The position numbers were made by a program, and so were the translations under genes. The notes beneath the pieces are model-generated. The model worked only from the letters and a program-made list of their open reading frames with translations, was not told the origin of the DNA and did no database searches. From positions 1 through 64,000 of the forward strand of contig JAZUPB010000036.1 of assembly GCA_045604965.1 (NCBI GenBank): 64,000 nt of DNA, read 5' to 3'. Below are positions 52,647 to 62,204 of this stretch, piece by piece; positions within the stretch are counted from its first letter, which is position 1, and the number at the start of each line of letters is the position of its first letter. Origin of the DNA: JAISGQ01 sp045604965 (GTDB lineage: Bacteria > Bacillota > Clostridia > Oscillospirales > Acutalibacteraceae).

Positions 52647-53411
52647 ATGAAAATCACATCTAAAATCATTGACGTCCATATGCATTTGCCAACTGATTAT
52701 CAGAACCTTTCTGAAAAGAAGAATGCCTTATTGCTTGAAATGAAAAGAAATGGTGTCAGCAAAGGAGTAGTAATATCCGACTCGGAACTCGTAAGCAGTA
52801 TAGGTAATATGCGGGAGTGCGTAAACTTGTTTCAGGATTGTCCTAATATTGCTGTTGTCGGAGGGATAAGTCCCTTTATCAATTACAATGAACAGCTTTC
52901 GTTGCTTGAATATTTTGTCATTCGTAAAAAAATATTAGGAATTAAATTATATTGCGGTCACGAGCCTGTTTATTTGAATGATAATGTTCTAGAGCCTGTT
53001 TACAGTTTGGCCCAAAAGCATAATCTGCCTGTGCTGTTTCATTCTGGGTGGGATAATTCTCAGTACAGCTCACCCGAAATTATAAAGCAAGCTGCAGAGA
53101 AACATTCAAATGTAAGATTAATATGCTGTCATTGCTGTTATCCGAATTTATCTGAATGCTTTGATACGTTAGCTGAGTATGCGAATGTGTATTTTGATGT
53201 TTCAAGTATTGCTGACGGTAATATAAATTATATAAAGCCTGTTCTTGAACAAGCAATACGCAAGATGCCTGACAGATTTATATTCGGCTCGGATTATGGG
53301 TGCTGCAGTCAGGAGAAACATATTGTGCTGGGCAACAATCTTGATATTTCAGAATATGCAAAGGAAATGCTGTTTTACAAAAATGCTGAACGAATCTATT
53401 TTGATGTATAG
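52647..53411 (+). CDS. Amidohydrolase-family metal-dependent hydrolase
   Basis: 254 residues from ATG 52647 (AACGGAGGAA); the frame from 52575 begins inside the hairpin and is rejected. TIM barrel of the amidohydrolase 2 family: IIDVHMHLPTDY (His-x-His), GIKLYCGH, LPVLFHSGWD (His), LICCHCCYPN (His) and FIFGSDYGCC (Asp). The residues suit one or two metal ions. Codon use is more A/T-rich and less biased than in neighbours, a possible sign of transfer. Substrate unknown. Confidence 0.87.
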   Translation: MKITSKIIDVHMHLPTDYQNLSEKKNALLLEMKRNGVSKGVVISDSELVSSIGNMRECVNLFQDCPNIAVVGGISPFINYNEQLSLLEYFVIRKKILGIKLYCGHEPVYLNDNVLEPVYSLAQKHNLPVLFHSGWDNSQYSSPEIIKQAAEKHSNVRLICCHCCYPNLSECFDTLAEYANVYFDVSSIADGNINYIKPVLEQAIRKMPDRFIFGSDYGCCSQEKHIVLGNNLDISEYAKEMLFYKNAERIYFDV

Positions 53412-53420
53412 AAAGTAAAA

Positions 53421-53453
53421 AACAGGCACACGGAATTAGACCGTGTGCCTGTT
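53421..53453. terminator. Terminator between the amidohydrolase and zinc-ribbon genes
   Basis: Perfect AACAGGCACACGG / CCGTGTGCCTGTT stem, usable from both sides. Confidence 0.85.
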
Positions 53454-53531
53454 TGCATAAACCGTTGTATTAGGCTTTATAAGATGCCTGCGAATACATC
53501 TGCATCACTATTAACCTGGTGATTTAAGTTT

Positions 53532-54848
53532 TTAATTCAGGTTAGCCGTTATAGAAGAAATGATGTAAGTATCGCGACCGTTGTAGGTTGTCTTGCCGAG
53601 CGTTGCAGAACCTGTACCTGCAAGTTTGCAGCCGGCCGACTCTGCGTCTTTTGCAATCATTGAATAATACTGAGCTTCGTTATCCATAGGAGCATAGATA
53701 TTAAACTTTACGTTGATCATATCTCCGTTTTCGGAATAGTCTGTAACAATTGCAAATCCCTTAGACTGAGCAACCTCAGTAAAGTAATAACTGCTGCCGT
53801 AATACATCCATCCGTCACCGGAATCACCGATAGCAGGATAAATCTGAACAGACTCTCCGAAATATCTGCCAATACGCTGATTGACAAGCTTTTCTGAGAT
53901 GCTGTAGTTATATATAACATCACCGCTTGAGAAACCCTCAGAATCATATTCAAAAACAGAGGAGTTTATAGAAAGACCGGAAACTGCAAATTGTACCAAT
54001 GTTTCGGGAGAAACGGAGCCGCTGATATTGGTGGTTCCTGTCTCGGTAAAGGCTGAGACAAAAGCGTTCAGCTCTGCAAAGCGGTTTGCATTCAGTCCTC
54101 CGGGAACAGATGGTGCAGAAACAACAGGCTCACTCGGTTTAGAAGGAGCAGTTTCTGCGTCGGTATCAGAGGTGATTCCGGGAGATACAACAGGCTCGTT
54201 GTCAGAATCACTGCCGCTGACAGCAGGAGCAGGCTTGCTGGGTACGGTAACGCTCGTCTGGGTATCACCGGAGTCATCAGGCACATATATGCTGTTATCT
54301 GCTTGCTTGAAAATACCGGAATAATAGAGAAGACCGCCCATTGCAGCAAGGAGAAGAATGGCAAAGATAGTCATTATGACTTTTCCTGCCTTTTTCTTTT
54401 TGGTTGCCTGTTCCGAAGCAACAACTGCAGCCTTAGCCTGAGGAGAATAAACATTTGTTGAAACCGCCGTGTACTGAGCAGCACCTTCTCTGCTGGAAGA
54501 GAGAACCGGAACAGAAGCTCTGGAAGCTCCTGAAATATACGGAGACTGCATCATAGAAGCGCTGTAAGACGGATAGATAGGTCTTGCAACGGGTTCAGCT
54601 GCCGGAGGCGCATACGATGTGTGCTCGGCAGGTGGAGTATATGCGGTTCTCTGAGGAGAATATGTCCCTCCATACGGCTGAGCGGCCGGTTGCTGAGAGG
54701 GGGCATATGTTCCTCCATATGGCTGAGAAGTCGGTTGCTGAGGAGTGTAAGGTGCCGGCTGAGCAGGTGCGGCAGCTAAACGAGTGCCGCATTTTCCGCA
54801 GAACATCGTTCCCGGAGCAGATACAAATCCGCAATTGGGACAAGGCAT
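53532..54848 (-). CDS. Zinc-ribbon membrane protein with Pro/Gln/Tyr-rich repeats
   Basis: 438 residues from ATG 54848. N-terminal zinc ribbon (CPNCGFVSAPGTMFCGKCG), then a low-complexity region with repeats (QPYGGTYAPSQ, QPYGGTYSPQ), a cytoplasmic KKKK patch and one membrane helix (about 160-182, VIMTIFAILLLAAMGGLLYY). A Ser/Pro-rich stalk leads to an extracellular domain (about 250-438) ending ITANLN, unlike families I can name. Zinc-ribbon/single-helix proteins of this layout are common in Clostridia and of unknown role. Confidence 0.75.
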   Translation of the reverse strand: MPCPNCGFVSAPGTMFCGKCGTRLAAAPAQPAPYTPQQPTSQPYGGTYAPSQQPAAQPYGGTYSPQRTAYTPPAEHTSYAPPAAEPVARPIYPSYSASMMQSPYISGASRASVPVLSSSREGAAQYTAVSTNVYSPQAKAAVVASEQATKKKKAGKVIMTIFAILLLAAMGGLLYYSGIFKQADNSIYVPDDSGDTQTSVTVPSKPAPAVSGSDSDNEPVVSPGITSDTDAETAPSKPSEPVVSAPSVPGGLNANRFAELNAFVSAFTETGTTNISGSVSPETLVQFAVSGLSINSSVFEYDSEGFSSGDVIYNYSISEKLVNQRIGRYFGESVQIYPAIGDSGDGWMYYGSSYYFTEVAQSKGFAIVTDYSENGDMINVKFNIYAPMDNEAQYYSMIAKDAESAGCKLAGTGSATLGKTTYNGRDTYIISSITANLN

Positions 54849-54995
54849 AATATCACCACGCAATATGCTAAATTCGAATAAGGTTACAATAAATCAATCA
54901 TACTCTAATTTATAATAGCATATATGTATGAAAATATCAATTTAAATTTTATTTTAAATTATAAATATATAGATTAAAGGCAACTTCGCAATTTA

Positions 54996-55023
54996 TTGCA
55001 AAATCATAGCTTGTTATTATAAA
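54996..55023 (+). promoter_or_regulatory. Candidate promoter of the thioredoxin gene
   Basis: TTGCAA (54996-55001), 16-base spacer, TATAAA (55018-55023). The region 54864-55130 is otherwise AT-rich without features. Confidence 0.35.
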
Positions 55024-55138
55024 ATTAACAGTATATTCGTGAAAAAAGAGGAAAAAAGGAGTATACTATAATTGCAGAAGGGAATATCGGATAATCAGAT
55101 ATAAAACCTATGCAAAAAAAGCGAAAGGAAAAAACAAT

Positions 55139-55444
55139 ATGGCAGTAATGGAACTTACAAAAGAAAATTTTGACAGTGTAATAAATGAAGGCAAGACTGT
55201 TCTTGTAGATTTTTGGGCGCCCTGGTGCGGACCTTGCCGTATGCAGGGACCGATCGTGGACTCTCTGGCTGAAGAATCGGATGGTTCATATACGGTCGGT
55301 AAAGTCAATATAGATGAAGACGGAGAACTTGCAAGCAGATACGGCATTATGAGCATACCCACAATTCTTGTGTTCAAGGACGGAGAGGTAAAGAACAGTG
55401 CAGTTGGACTTCGCAGTAAGGACGAACTGAAAAAAATGCTGTAA
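55139..55444 (+). CDS. trxA: Thioredoxin
   Basis: 101 residues, cytoplasmic, with the redox motif WAPWCGPCR near residue 30 and the cis-Pro in MSIPTILVF near residue 74. Reduces protein disulfides. Start after GCGAAAGGAAAA. Thioredoxin reductase is not adjacent. Confidence 0.95.
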   Translation: MAVMELTKENFDSVINEGKTVLVDFWAPWCGPCRMQGPIVDSLAEESDGSYTVGKVNIDEDGELASRYGIMSIPTILVFKDGEVKNSAVGLRSKDELKKML

Positions 55445-55713
55445 TCGGATTTTGCAGATGAGCACCTGGCAGAATGTGCATAAAATGTTCTAATCTGGTA
55501 ATTGTGGACAGTTTTATGCATTGTATCGCAGGATTGCTCACGCAAAATAATTATTTACATAATGATTTAAAAATGTACATAGCTAATTCACATTTGTAAT
55601 GCATAATACATACAGGAAGTCAAACAGGGGAAAGCCAGAACTTCTGTTTGATGTGCTTCTGATTTTTTCTTCATTTTTCTCCTTTCTATATTTGTTTAGT
55701 TAGTTTATAAGCT
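55445..55713. other. Gap after trxA
   Basis: About 270 bases of AT-rich sequence with no gene, repeat or strong structure seen. Confidence 0.4.
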
Positions 55714-55755
55714 AAAAAAGCACCCCCGACGAGTGGAGCGTCGGGGGTGCTTTTT
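55714..55755. terminator. Bidirectional terminator between trxA and the GrpB-like gene
   Basis: AAAAAAGCACCCCCGAC / GTCGGGGGTGCTTTTT stem between converging genes. Confidence 0.9.
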
Positions 55756-55804
55756 GTGTCTGTACAACAAGCAGGTTTTGTTTGTAGAATAAATGGGGGT
55801 TTTG

Positions 55805-56365
55805 TTAGTATTTATTGCCATAAAAGATTTTTGCCTGTTCGGTATATTTCTTTACAAATGCTGTTTTTGCGTTTGTATAAGCATCTCGGTTATGTTCATT
55901 TTCTTTCCATAATGAGATTTTTAATTTTTCGTATTCTCTAGCTATGAAAGGAAAATCGATTAAGTAATCTCTGAAATATAGTTCGTCATTGTCGCCCAGT
56001 TTTCTCAAATGCAAATGGAATACTTGATTGGCAAATCCGTTCTCCGTATAACCTTTATTAAAGGATAGTTCGTTTTCACTTTGCATCATACAAATATATC
56101 CACTACTTAAAATCAAATCTTTATAGTCGGATAAGGTGCTTTCAGTTGGAATTTCTATAAGAATATCGATAATAGGCTTTGCCCAAATAAAAGAGATTGC
56201 CGTGCTTCCAATATGGCTTATTCTTTCTATTTGCGGAAGAGTATTTTTTAATAAATGTTCTTCTTCAGAATACCAATCTTTCCAATAGTTTTGATGTTCT
56301 GTTAAAATAATTGGAAATAGCTGCCACAGCTCATCCAAGGTCATTTCAGATAATTTATTTCTCAC
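55805..56365 (-). CDS. GrpB/UPF0157 nucleotidyltransferase-fold protein
   Basis: 186 residues from a GTG at 56365, chosen for the GGGAGGGG five bases upstream; a TTG at 56380 lies within that site. GrpB signature: ISHIGSTAI, KPIIDILIEI (paired acidic residues of a nucleotidyltransferase active site) and NQVFHLHLRKLGDNDELYFRDYL. Function of the family is not settled. The A/T-rich coding style differs from the iscU/iscS genes next door and may reflect acquisition. Confidence 0.87.
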   Translation of the reverse strand: MRNKLSEMTLDELWQLFPIILTEHQNYWKDWYSEEEHLLKNTLPQIERISHIGSTAISFIWAKPIIDILIEIPTESTLSDYKDLILSSGYICMMQSENELSFNKGYTENGFANQVFHLHLRKLGDNDELYFRDYLIDFPFIAREYEKLKISLWKENEHNRDAYTNAKTAFVKKYTEQAKIFYGNKY

Positions 56366-56440
56366 TATTTCCCCTCCCAATTCTTATTTACCTTTGCCAC
56401 ATTGATTAATTATATCAGAATATATCCTTCTTTACAAGAA

Positions 56441-56470
56441 ATGCCACAGCAACACTGATTGCTGTGGCAT
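56441..56470 (-). terminator. Terminator of the iscS-iscU unit
   Basis: ATGCCACAGCAA / TTGCTGTGGCAT stem followed on the minus strand by TTTCTTG. Confidence 0.75.
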
Positions 56471-56507
56471 AAACCATTTTGTTTGCTTGCAAACTGGCAT
56501 TTATTTT

Positions 56508-56942
56508 TTACTCGTGACAGCAGTCACAGTCGTGGCAGTCGCCGCCGATCTCACCGACGATGGGAAGCGGATCTACGCCTTTTCTGGTGTAATAATCCCA
56601 AAGGGCAGATTTGATAGCCTGTTCAGCCAGAACAGAGCAGTGGACCTTTACAGGGGGAAGTCCGTCGAGAGCTTCCATAACAGCCTTGTTGGTGAGCTTG
56701 AGAGCCTCGTCAATAGTCTTGCCCTTAACCATTTCGGTAGCCATAGAGCTGGTTGCAACAGCAGCACCGCAGCCAAAGGTCTTGAACTTGACATCGGTAA
56801 TAACGTTGCTGTCGATTTTAAGATACATACGCATAATATCGCCGCACTGGGGATTTCCTACTTCACCGACACCGTCAGCGTCAGTAATCTCGCCCACGTT
56901 GCGGGGATTTGAAAAATGATCAAGAACTTTATCTGAATACAT
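56508..56942 (-). CDS. iscU: Iron-sulfur cluster scaffold (IscU/NifU N-terminal type)
   Basis: 144 residues. Scaffold cysteines in NPQCGD, FKTFGCGAAVATSSMATEM and KVHCSVLAEQA, with the Asp after PQCG. Assembles [2Fe-2S]/[4Fe-4S] clusters with sulfur from the adjacent cysteine desulfurase. The last 12 residues (GGDCHDCDCCHE) form a Cys/His-rich tail absent from E. coli IscU. Supplies a plausible source of clusters for the ferredoxin-rich enzymes elsewhere in the window. ATG after GAGGTG, 13 bases after iscS. Confidence 0.93.
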   Translation of the reverse strand: MYSDKVLDHFSNPRNVGEITDADGVGEVGNPQCGDIMRMYLKIDSNVITDVKFKTFGCGAAVATSSMATEMVKGKTIDEALKLTNKAVMEALDGLPPVKVHCSVLAEQAIKSALWDYYTRKGVDPLPIVGEIGGDCHDCDCCHE

Positions 56943-56955
56943 TATTTACACCTCA

Positions 56956-58137
56956 TTAGTTTTCTTTGATTATCTTATCCCACAGGGGAGACATATCGCG
57001 AAGCTTCTGAACGATAGGAGGCAGAACCTCAAGAATATAATCTACATCGGATTCATCGTTAAAATCGTCAAAGCTGAGTCTGAGTGAACCGTGAGCAATC
57101 TCCTTGGGAAGTCCGATAGCCAGCAGAACGTGACTGGGATCAAGAGAACCTGAAGTACAGGCAGAACCTGAAGAAGCGCAGACACCTGCATTATCGAGCA
57201 TAAGGAGCAGGGATTCGCCTTCGATGCCCTCGAAGCAGAAGTTTGCGTTGCCGGGCAAGCGATGTGTGCGTGAGCCATTTATGTGAGAACGCTCGATCTT
57301 AAGGACTTCATCAATAAGTCTGTCTCGCATAGCGGTAAGCTTTTTGTTTACGGAATCCATATTCTCCACGGCGTTTTTAAGAGCAACAGCCATACCGACG
57401 ATACCCGCAACATTTTCGGTGCCTGCTCTGCGGTTTCGCTCCTGAGCACCGCCGTCAATGAGGTTTTCAATTCTGAGACCGAGACGCACATAGAGAAGTC
57501 CGACACCCTTGGGTGCGTGGAATTTGTGTCCGGAAACAGAGAGCATATCAACATTGAGCTCTTTTACATTTACGGGAATATGACCGACAGCCTGAACAGC
57601 ATCGGTGTGGAAAAGAACACCCTTTGCCTTGCACACTGCGCCGATTTCAGCAATAGGCTGAATGGTGCCTATCTCATTGTTTGCCATAATTACGGTAACA
57701 AGAGCGGTATCTTCACGGATAGCATCACTTACCTGCTGCGCGGTAATAAGTCCATCGTTATCAACGGGGAGGTATGTTACCTCAAAGCCTTCCTTTTCAA
57801 GGGCTGCACAGGTGTGAAGCACAGCGTGGTGCTCAATTGCAGTGGTTATGATGTGTTTCTTGCCTTTTTTTGCCTGAGTATGTGCGGCGCCCTTTATAGC
57901 CCAGTTGTCGGCTTCAGAGCCGCAGGAAGTTATAAAAATCTCATTGGGCTTGGCACCGAGACAGTCAGCAATGGTCTGGCGTGCATCAATCAGAGCCTTT
58001 GCAGCCTCAATGCCCTTGGAGTATATAGATGATGGGTTGCCGTAATTGTCGAGATAAAACTCGCTCATTGCGTCAAAAACCTGACGGGATACTTTAGTTG
58101 TAGCCGCATTGTCGGCATAAACAAACCTTTTTTCCAA
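56956..58137 (-). CDS. iscS: Cysteine desulfurase (NifS/IscS family)
   Basis: 393 residues, class V aminotransferase fold. PLP Lys in SVSGHKFHAPKGVG (near residue 203), YADNAATTKVS at the start, HHAVLHTC and the catalytic Cys in SSGSACTSGS (near residue 325). Releases sulfur from cysteine and passes it to IscU, whose gene follows 13 bases on. No IscR-like repressor gene is next to it. Confidence 0.95.
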   Translation of the reverse strand: MEKRFVYADNAATTKVSRQVFDAMSEFYLDNYGNPSSIYSKGIEAAKALIDARQTIADCLGAKPNEIFITSCGSEADNWAIKGAAHTQAKKGKKHIITTAIEHHAVLHTCAALEKEGFEVTYLPVDNDGLITAQQVSDAIREDTALVTVIMANNEIGTIQPIAEIGAVCKAKGVLFHTDAVQAVGHIPVNVKELNVDMLSVSGHKFHAPKGVGLLYVRLGLRIENLIDGGAQERNRRAGTENVAGIVGMAVALKNAVENMDSVNKKLTAMRDRLIDEVLKIERSHINGSRTHRLPGNANFCFEGIEGESLLLMLDNAGVCASSGSACTSGSLDPSHVLLAIGLPKEIAHGSLRLSFDDFNDESDVDYILEVLPPIVQKLRDMSPLWDKIIKEN

Positions 58138-58235
58138 AATTATCGAAGACCTTTCAAAGTCAATTTTCTTTCGGATTTAATATATACTAAATTAGTCCAC
58201 TTTGCAATAGGTTTGCCAAATTTTTGTCGATTTAT

Positions 58236-58685
58236 TCAATTTCTGTGCATTTCGGTCTGCATAACTGCAACTGTATCACAACGTTCGTTATATTCGTGGC
58301 CTGCGTGACCCTTGATCCACTCAAAAGAAACCTCGTGCGCATCCAGCAGATCGAGCAGTTCTGTCCATAACTGGGGATTTAACGCAGGCTTGCCGTCGCT
58401 TTTCTTCCAGCCCTTGGCGCGCCAGGATTTTGCCCAGCCTTTTGTTACTCCGTCCACAACATATTTTGAATCGGTGACGATGTGAACACTGCACTTTCTT
58501 TTAAGAGCCTTGAGCGCTTCTATAACAGCAGTCAGCTCCATACGGTTGTTGGTGGTTTCGTGCGCGCCTCCGGAGATTTCCTTTTCCTTTCCCATAGAAA
58601 CGAGTATTGCACACCAGCCTCCTGGTCCCGGATTGCCGGAGCAGGCACCGTCAGTATATACAGTAACCTTAGTCAGTTCATTCAT
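58236..58685 (-). CDS. rnhA: Ribonuclease HI
   Basis: 149 residues with all four catalytic acids: VYTDGACSGNPGPGGW (Asp11), NRMELTAV (Glu), VTDSKYVVDG (Asp) and YNERCDTVA (Asp near the end). Contains the basic KSWRAKGWKKSDGKPAL handle for substrate. Degrades RNA of RNA-DNA hybrids. Confidence 0.95.
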   Translation of the reverse strand: MNELTKVTVYTDGACSGNPGPGGWCAILVSMGKEKEISGGAHETTNNRMELTAVIEALKALKRKCSVHIVTDSKYVVDGVTKGWAKSWRAKGWKKSDGKPALNPQLWTELLDLLDAHEVSFEWIKGHAGHEYNERCDTVAVMQTEMHRN

Positions 58686-58804
58686 AAATAAAACAACCCC
58701 TTTGCTCAGAATATTCTAAACCACAAAAAAGTGCGTGTAAAGCACATTTTTGTGCTGTTGATTCCAAAAAAGAAAAAAGTCACAAATACTTTACTGTTTC
58801 GCCG

Positions 58805-58833
58805 TTGCAATGGAAATAAGTATATGATATAAT
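58805..58833 (+). promoter_or_regulatory. Promoter of the 634-residue lipoprotein gene
   Basis: TTGCAA (58805-58810), 17-base spacer, TATAAT (58828-58833). Confidence 0.65.
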
Positions 58834-58880
58834 TCGTTAGATTTTTGCATAATGAGCAAATGAAAGGAAATGATATAGTG

Positions 58881-60785
58881 ATGCGTAGTAAAAGAGGTAC
58901 TGCGGCAGTTGCTGTTTTGCTTGCGGTTGTAATGTCAATGACATTTGTGCTCAGCGGCTGTACGGGCTTTTTTGGCGCAAGAGTAGATGCAGAGGGAAAC
59001 GACCCTTATCAGACCCCGAATATCCGAGGTGTTTGGAATGCCGGAAGCATAAACGATAAAATCGGGGAATATTATGACAAGCTTATTGCTTCCCTTAAAA
59101 TTGCAAACTCAAATGAAGCAAACGAACTTGTGGGAAAGATGCGCTACAGCGTAGAAAATGATGAGGGACAGAACGTTCTGCGTTCCTGGATAGAGGGCTC
59201 GGCAGGACAGAAAATAATGCTTCCCGATATCATCCTCAATGCAAATGAGTGTGAGGTAGCAGATCACATACCGGAATGTGTAGCTGATTATGAGACATTG
59301 AAGTATGCAATGACAGTGGCATCTTTCGGAGTCAATGTAGACATATTCAATATGGATACCGCACTGACAGCAGCTCAGATGGCAGATATACTCGTTGCCT
59401 GGTATGAGAGCAAGACAGGGAAAGAAATTGATTATGCAAATGTAAATTCTTCTGTTCCGGAAGAGAGCTCCAAAAAGCTTTTGGCACTTGTTCCCGATTA
59501 TCAGTATTCTGAGGAACTCATATACAACAGTGAAGCAACCACAACAATGTTTGTTGATACACTTGCACCGCTTATGAGCGAGCTCAATTATGAGATTTAC
59601 GGCGTATATAGCGGTAATGCAAAGCTTATTGATTTTGTTAAATATGCAGAGCTGTTCCTCAGAATGTACTCCCCGGAAGGCATCAATTACGATTATAATC
59701 TTGAGCTTCCTGAAGATGGCGAACAGGTTCCTGAGGGAGACGTTTCAGCAGAGCCCGAAGAGAATGTAAAGCTCAATACCGATTGGGATATTATGGTGTC
59801 AGATACCAATCTCTACAATTCTGTAGACAGCGTAAAGATCCAGTCAGAAGAAGCAATTACAAGACTTGACCTTGCAAAAAATATGCTGCTTGTTCTCAAG
59901 GCAGGATTTGATACAGATGCCTCTTCGCAGAAGACCGTTGCAGATACTTCTGATGAAAGCGCAAAAGTAATGCTGGAATATTCCATAATGCCCAATTTCC
60001 CAAAGGATTCCAATCTCTTTACTCCGAACTATGAGATACGCAGCAGAGAGATTCCTGTGCTGACCGCAAACTTTACAAAACACTGCTTCTCATCCTGGAA
60101 CAGCGAAGGCAGCTATCATTATTACGACAATCTCACAATGAATGACGTGTGCAGTGCATTTGCCGATATTGAAAGCTTCTATCAGAATTACAGCTACTAT
60201 GCTTTGGAGGAAGCTTCCGAATCAATAAACAACAGCCCGCAGAACGAATGGTTTATGAGCAGCAATGAATCGGGCGAGTATGCAGAAAAGAATGTAACAG
60301 TTGCAGCGGTGAATATGGCACTTAATTGGGGCGGAAACAAGGAGCATACTGTTGAAACTCTCAGAAATGCTTATATTGAAAAGACAACTGATGAATGGAG
60401 CACAGACAGAGCGATAGAGGTTCTCGGTGACTTCGGTGTTACAGCTGAAGAAAAAGAGGATATAACGACTGATGCTGTTCTCGATGAGCTCCGCGACGGA
60501 AATATTATACTGGCACGATACAGTAGTACAGGAAAAAATGATGTGCAGTATATGGTCATTTACGGTTTTAAAAAGAACGGAAACTCAGTAAAATTCCTCT
60601 TGAATGATCCCACTGCAAAGCACGATCAGCCCACTTATGCAAATGGCAGCACACCCGGAAAAGATGAAGTAATTGAGGGTGAACTGGTTCTCTGGCTCAT
60701 TAACGAGGCAGGCGGCGATTATACTGTAGTGTATGCTGAAGGCAACGGTTCCACTGCTGAAGACGTATCAGCAACAGATGAATAA
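58881..60785 (+). CDS. Large lipoprotein with degenerate papain-like C-terminal domain
   Basis: 634 residues from ATG 58881 (or the adjoining GTG 58878); the ATG at 58845 has no ribosome site. Lipobox VLSGC near residue 28. The middle shows no known domain. The last 170 residues (VTVAAVNMALNWGGN, DVQYMVIYGFKKNGNSVKFLLNDPTAKHDQP) resemble C39-like cysteine peptidases, but the Cys of the CxxxAxxM motif and the His before the YMVIYG strand are missing (Asn and Val-Gln there), so it is probably a binding domain. Function unknown; surface-attached. Confidence 0.7.
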   Translation: MRSKRGTAAVAVLLAVVMSMTFVLSGCTGFFGARVDAEGNDPYQTPNIRGVWNAGSINDKIGEYYDKLIASLKIANSNEANELVGKMRYSVENDEGQNVLRSWIEGSAGQKIMLPDIILNANECEVADHIPECVADYETLKYAMTVASFGVNVDIFNMDTALTAAQMADILVAWYESKTGKEIDYANVNSSVPEESSKKLLALVPDYQYSEELIYNSEATTTMFVDTLAPLMSELNYEIYGVYSGNAKLIDFVKYAELFLRMYSPEGINYDYNLELPEDGEQVPEGDVSAEPEENVKLNTDWDIMVSDTNLYNSVDSVKIQSEEAITRLDLAKNMLLVLKAGFDTDASSQKTVADTSDESAKVMLEYSIMPNFPKDSNLFTPNYEIRSREIPVLTANFTKHCFSSWNSEGSYHYYDNLTMNDVCSAFADIESFYQNYSYYALEEASESINNSPQNEWFMSSNESGEYAEKNVTVAAVNMALNWGGNKEHTVETLRNAYIEKTTDEWSTDRAIEVLGDFGVTAEEKEDITTDAVLDELRDGNIILARYSSTGKNDVQYMVIYGFKKNGNSVKFLLNDPTAKHDQPTYANGSTPGKDEVIEGELVLWLINEAGGDYTVVYAEGNGSTAEDVSATDE

Positions 60786-60787
60786 AC

Positions 60788-60827
60788 AAAAAATGTTCCG
60801 CAGAATTTGTTCTGCGGAACATTTTTT
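60788..60827 (+). terminator. Terminator of the large lipoprotein gene
   Basis: Perfect AAAAAATGTTCCGCAGAA stem with complement and 4-base loop, ending in six T. Confidence 0.92.
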
Positions 60828-60899
60828 GTTGTTTTACCGTGAGGTTTTTATATTTTTACCGTATAATAGGTAAAGAGCCTTTCGGGAAGGAGTGATATT

Positions 60900-61460
60900 A
60901 TGAATAACGGGGCGGACAGCTACCACAGATTTCTGAGCGGCGATGACGGTGGTCTTGCGGAGATAATCAGGGAGTATAAGGATGGACTTATTTTTTATCT
61001 GAACGGATTTGTTGAAAACATTCATACTGCAGAAGAGCTGACAGAAGATACATTTGTAAAATTGGGAACAAAGAAACCGAGGTATAACAGTTTAAAAGCA
61101 TCGTTTAAAACCTGGCTGTATACCCTTGCGCGAAATACTGCTTTGGACTATTTAAGACACAATGGAAAGGCTACGAACATTTCAATTGAAGAGTGTCATT
61201 ATCTCTCTGATGAAGAGACCATTGAACGCGCATACATATGTGAGGAAAGAAAAATAACCGTTCACAGAGCACTATGCAAATTAAGACCTCAATACCGACA
61301 GATAATATGGTTGGTTTATTTTGAAAATTTCAGTATGAAGGAAGCAGCGGCAGTTATGAAGAAATCGGTGCACAGCACAGAAAGTCTTGTTTACCGTGCC
61401 AGACTGTCACTTAAGACTGAGCTTGAAAAGGAGGGCTTTGAATATGAAGAGCTGCAGTGA
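60900..61460 (+). CDS. ECF-type RNA polymerase sigma factor (second)
   Basis: 186 residues; region 2 (about 15-85, AEELTEDTFVKLGTKKPRYNSLKASFKTWLYTLARNTALDYLR) and region 4 (about 120-180, LRPQYRQIIWLVYFENFSMKEAAAVMKKSVHSTESLVYRARLSLK, listed in parts). Start after GGAAGGAG. Overlaps the following membrane protein gene by 17 bases. Confidence 0.9.
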   Translation: MNNGADSYHRFLSGDDGGLAEIIREYKDGLIFYLNGFVENIHTAEELTEDTFVKLGTKKPRYNSLKASFKTWLYTLARNTALDYLRHNGKATNISIEECHYLSDEETIERAYICEERKITVHRALCKLRPQYRQIIWLVYFENFSMKEAAAVMKKSVHSTESLVYRARLSLKTELEKEGFEYEELQ

Positions 61461-62154
61461 AATGACAAGCAGTGTTTTTTCAAGAATAGAAGAATATAAA
61501 AAGAAAAAAGAAAAAAGGCGAAGATTAATTGCGAAAGCCGTATTGCCTGTTCTCGGTATATGTCTCGCGGTGCTGATAGGGGGAGTGTATTTGGCACAGG
61601 AGAAATACAAACCGGCTGAGGAGAGTGCAGTGAACTCAGAAATAGAATACAGCGGAGAAAATGTAATTGTAATAAATAAAATTGATGGAGTAAGTGCGAA
61701 TAGAATGTATATCTGTCTGCTTTTGGAAGATTTTGTGCCTATGAATAAGAAGGAACTCAACGAGTATTTTGGGATTGATGTATTTCCTGACGTACCTAGT
61801 GATATGAAAGAATGGGATATTGAAAACGATTCTGCAAATTACGGGATATTCAGAAGAAACGGCGGAACTGGAGAAGTTTATCACGACGGCATAGTGATAA
61901 ACTATTCAAATAAAGATTTGAGTAGAAACATAAATATTGAGCTTGCAAAGGGTAAATATCCTTACAGCTGCAGCACTGACTTTGAGCTTTGCTGTGAAAA
62001 ATCAGTGATTCGCGGCACAGAAGCAGTAATAGGACAATCGGAGACAGGAGATTATTTTATCGAGTTTATGTACAGAAATGTAGGATTTCACATAATAATA
62101 AACGGCTTATCAATAGAAGAAATAGAAAATGTTATAGAATCGATCGTTTCTTAA
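61444..62154 (+). CDS. Membrane anti-sigma factor-like protein
   Basis: 236 residues from ATG 61444, which lies 16 bases before the end of the sigma gene and follows AAGGAGGGC. Short cytoplasmic N-terminus with a KKKKEKRRR patch, one membrane helix (about 30-50, AVLPVLGICLAVLIGGVYL) and an extracellular domain. The coupling to an ECF sigma gene is the main evidence for an anti-sigma role; no zinc-binding ZAS motif is present. Confidence 0.72.
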   Translation: MKSCSEMTSSVFSRIEEYKKKKEKRRRLIAKAVLPVLGICLAVLIGGVYLAQEKYKPAEESAVNSEIEYSGENVIVINKIDGVSANRMYICLLLEDFVPMNKKELNEYFGIDVFPDVPSDMKEWDIENDSANYGIFRRNGGTGEVYHDGIVINYSNKDLSRNINIELAKGKYPYSCSTDFELCCEKSVIRGTEAVIGQSETGDYFIEFMYRNVGFHIIINGLSIEEIENVIESIVS

Positions 62155-62204
62155 ATAAAAGATATATAGGTGAAAATCAAAGTGGTGTACAGGGCGCGGC
62201 GTAA

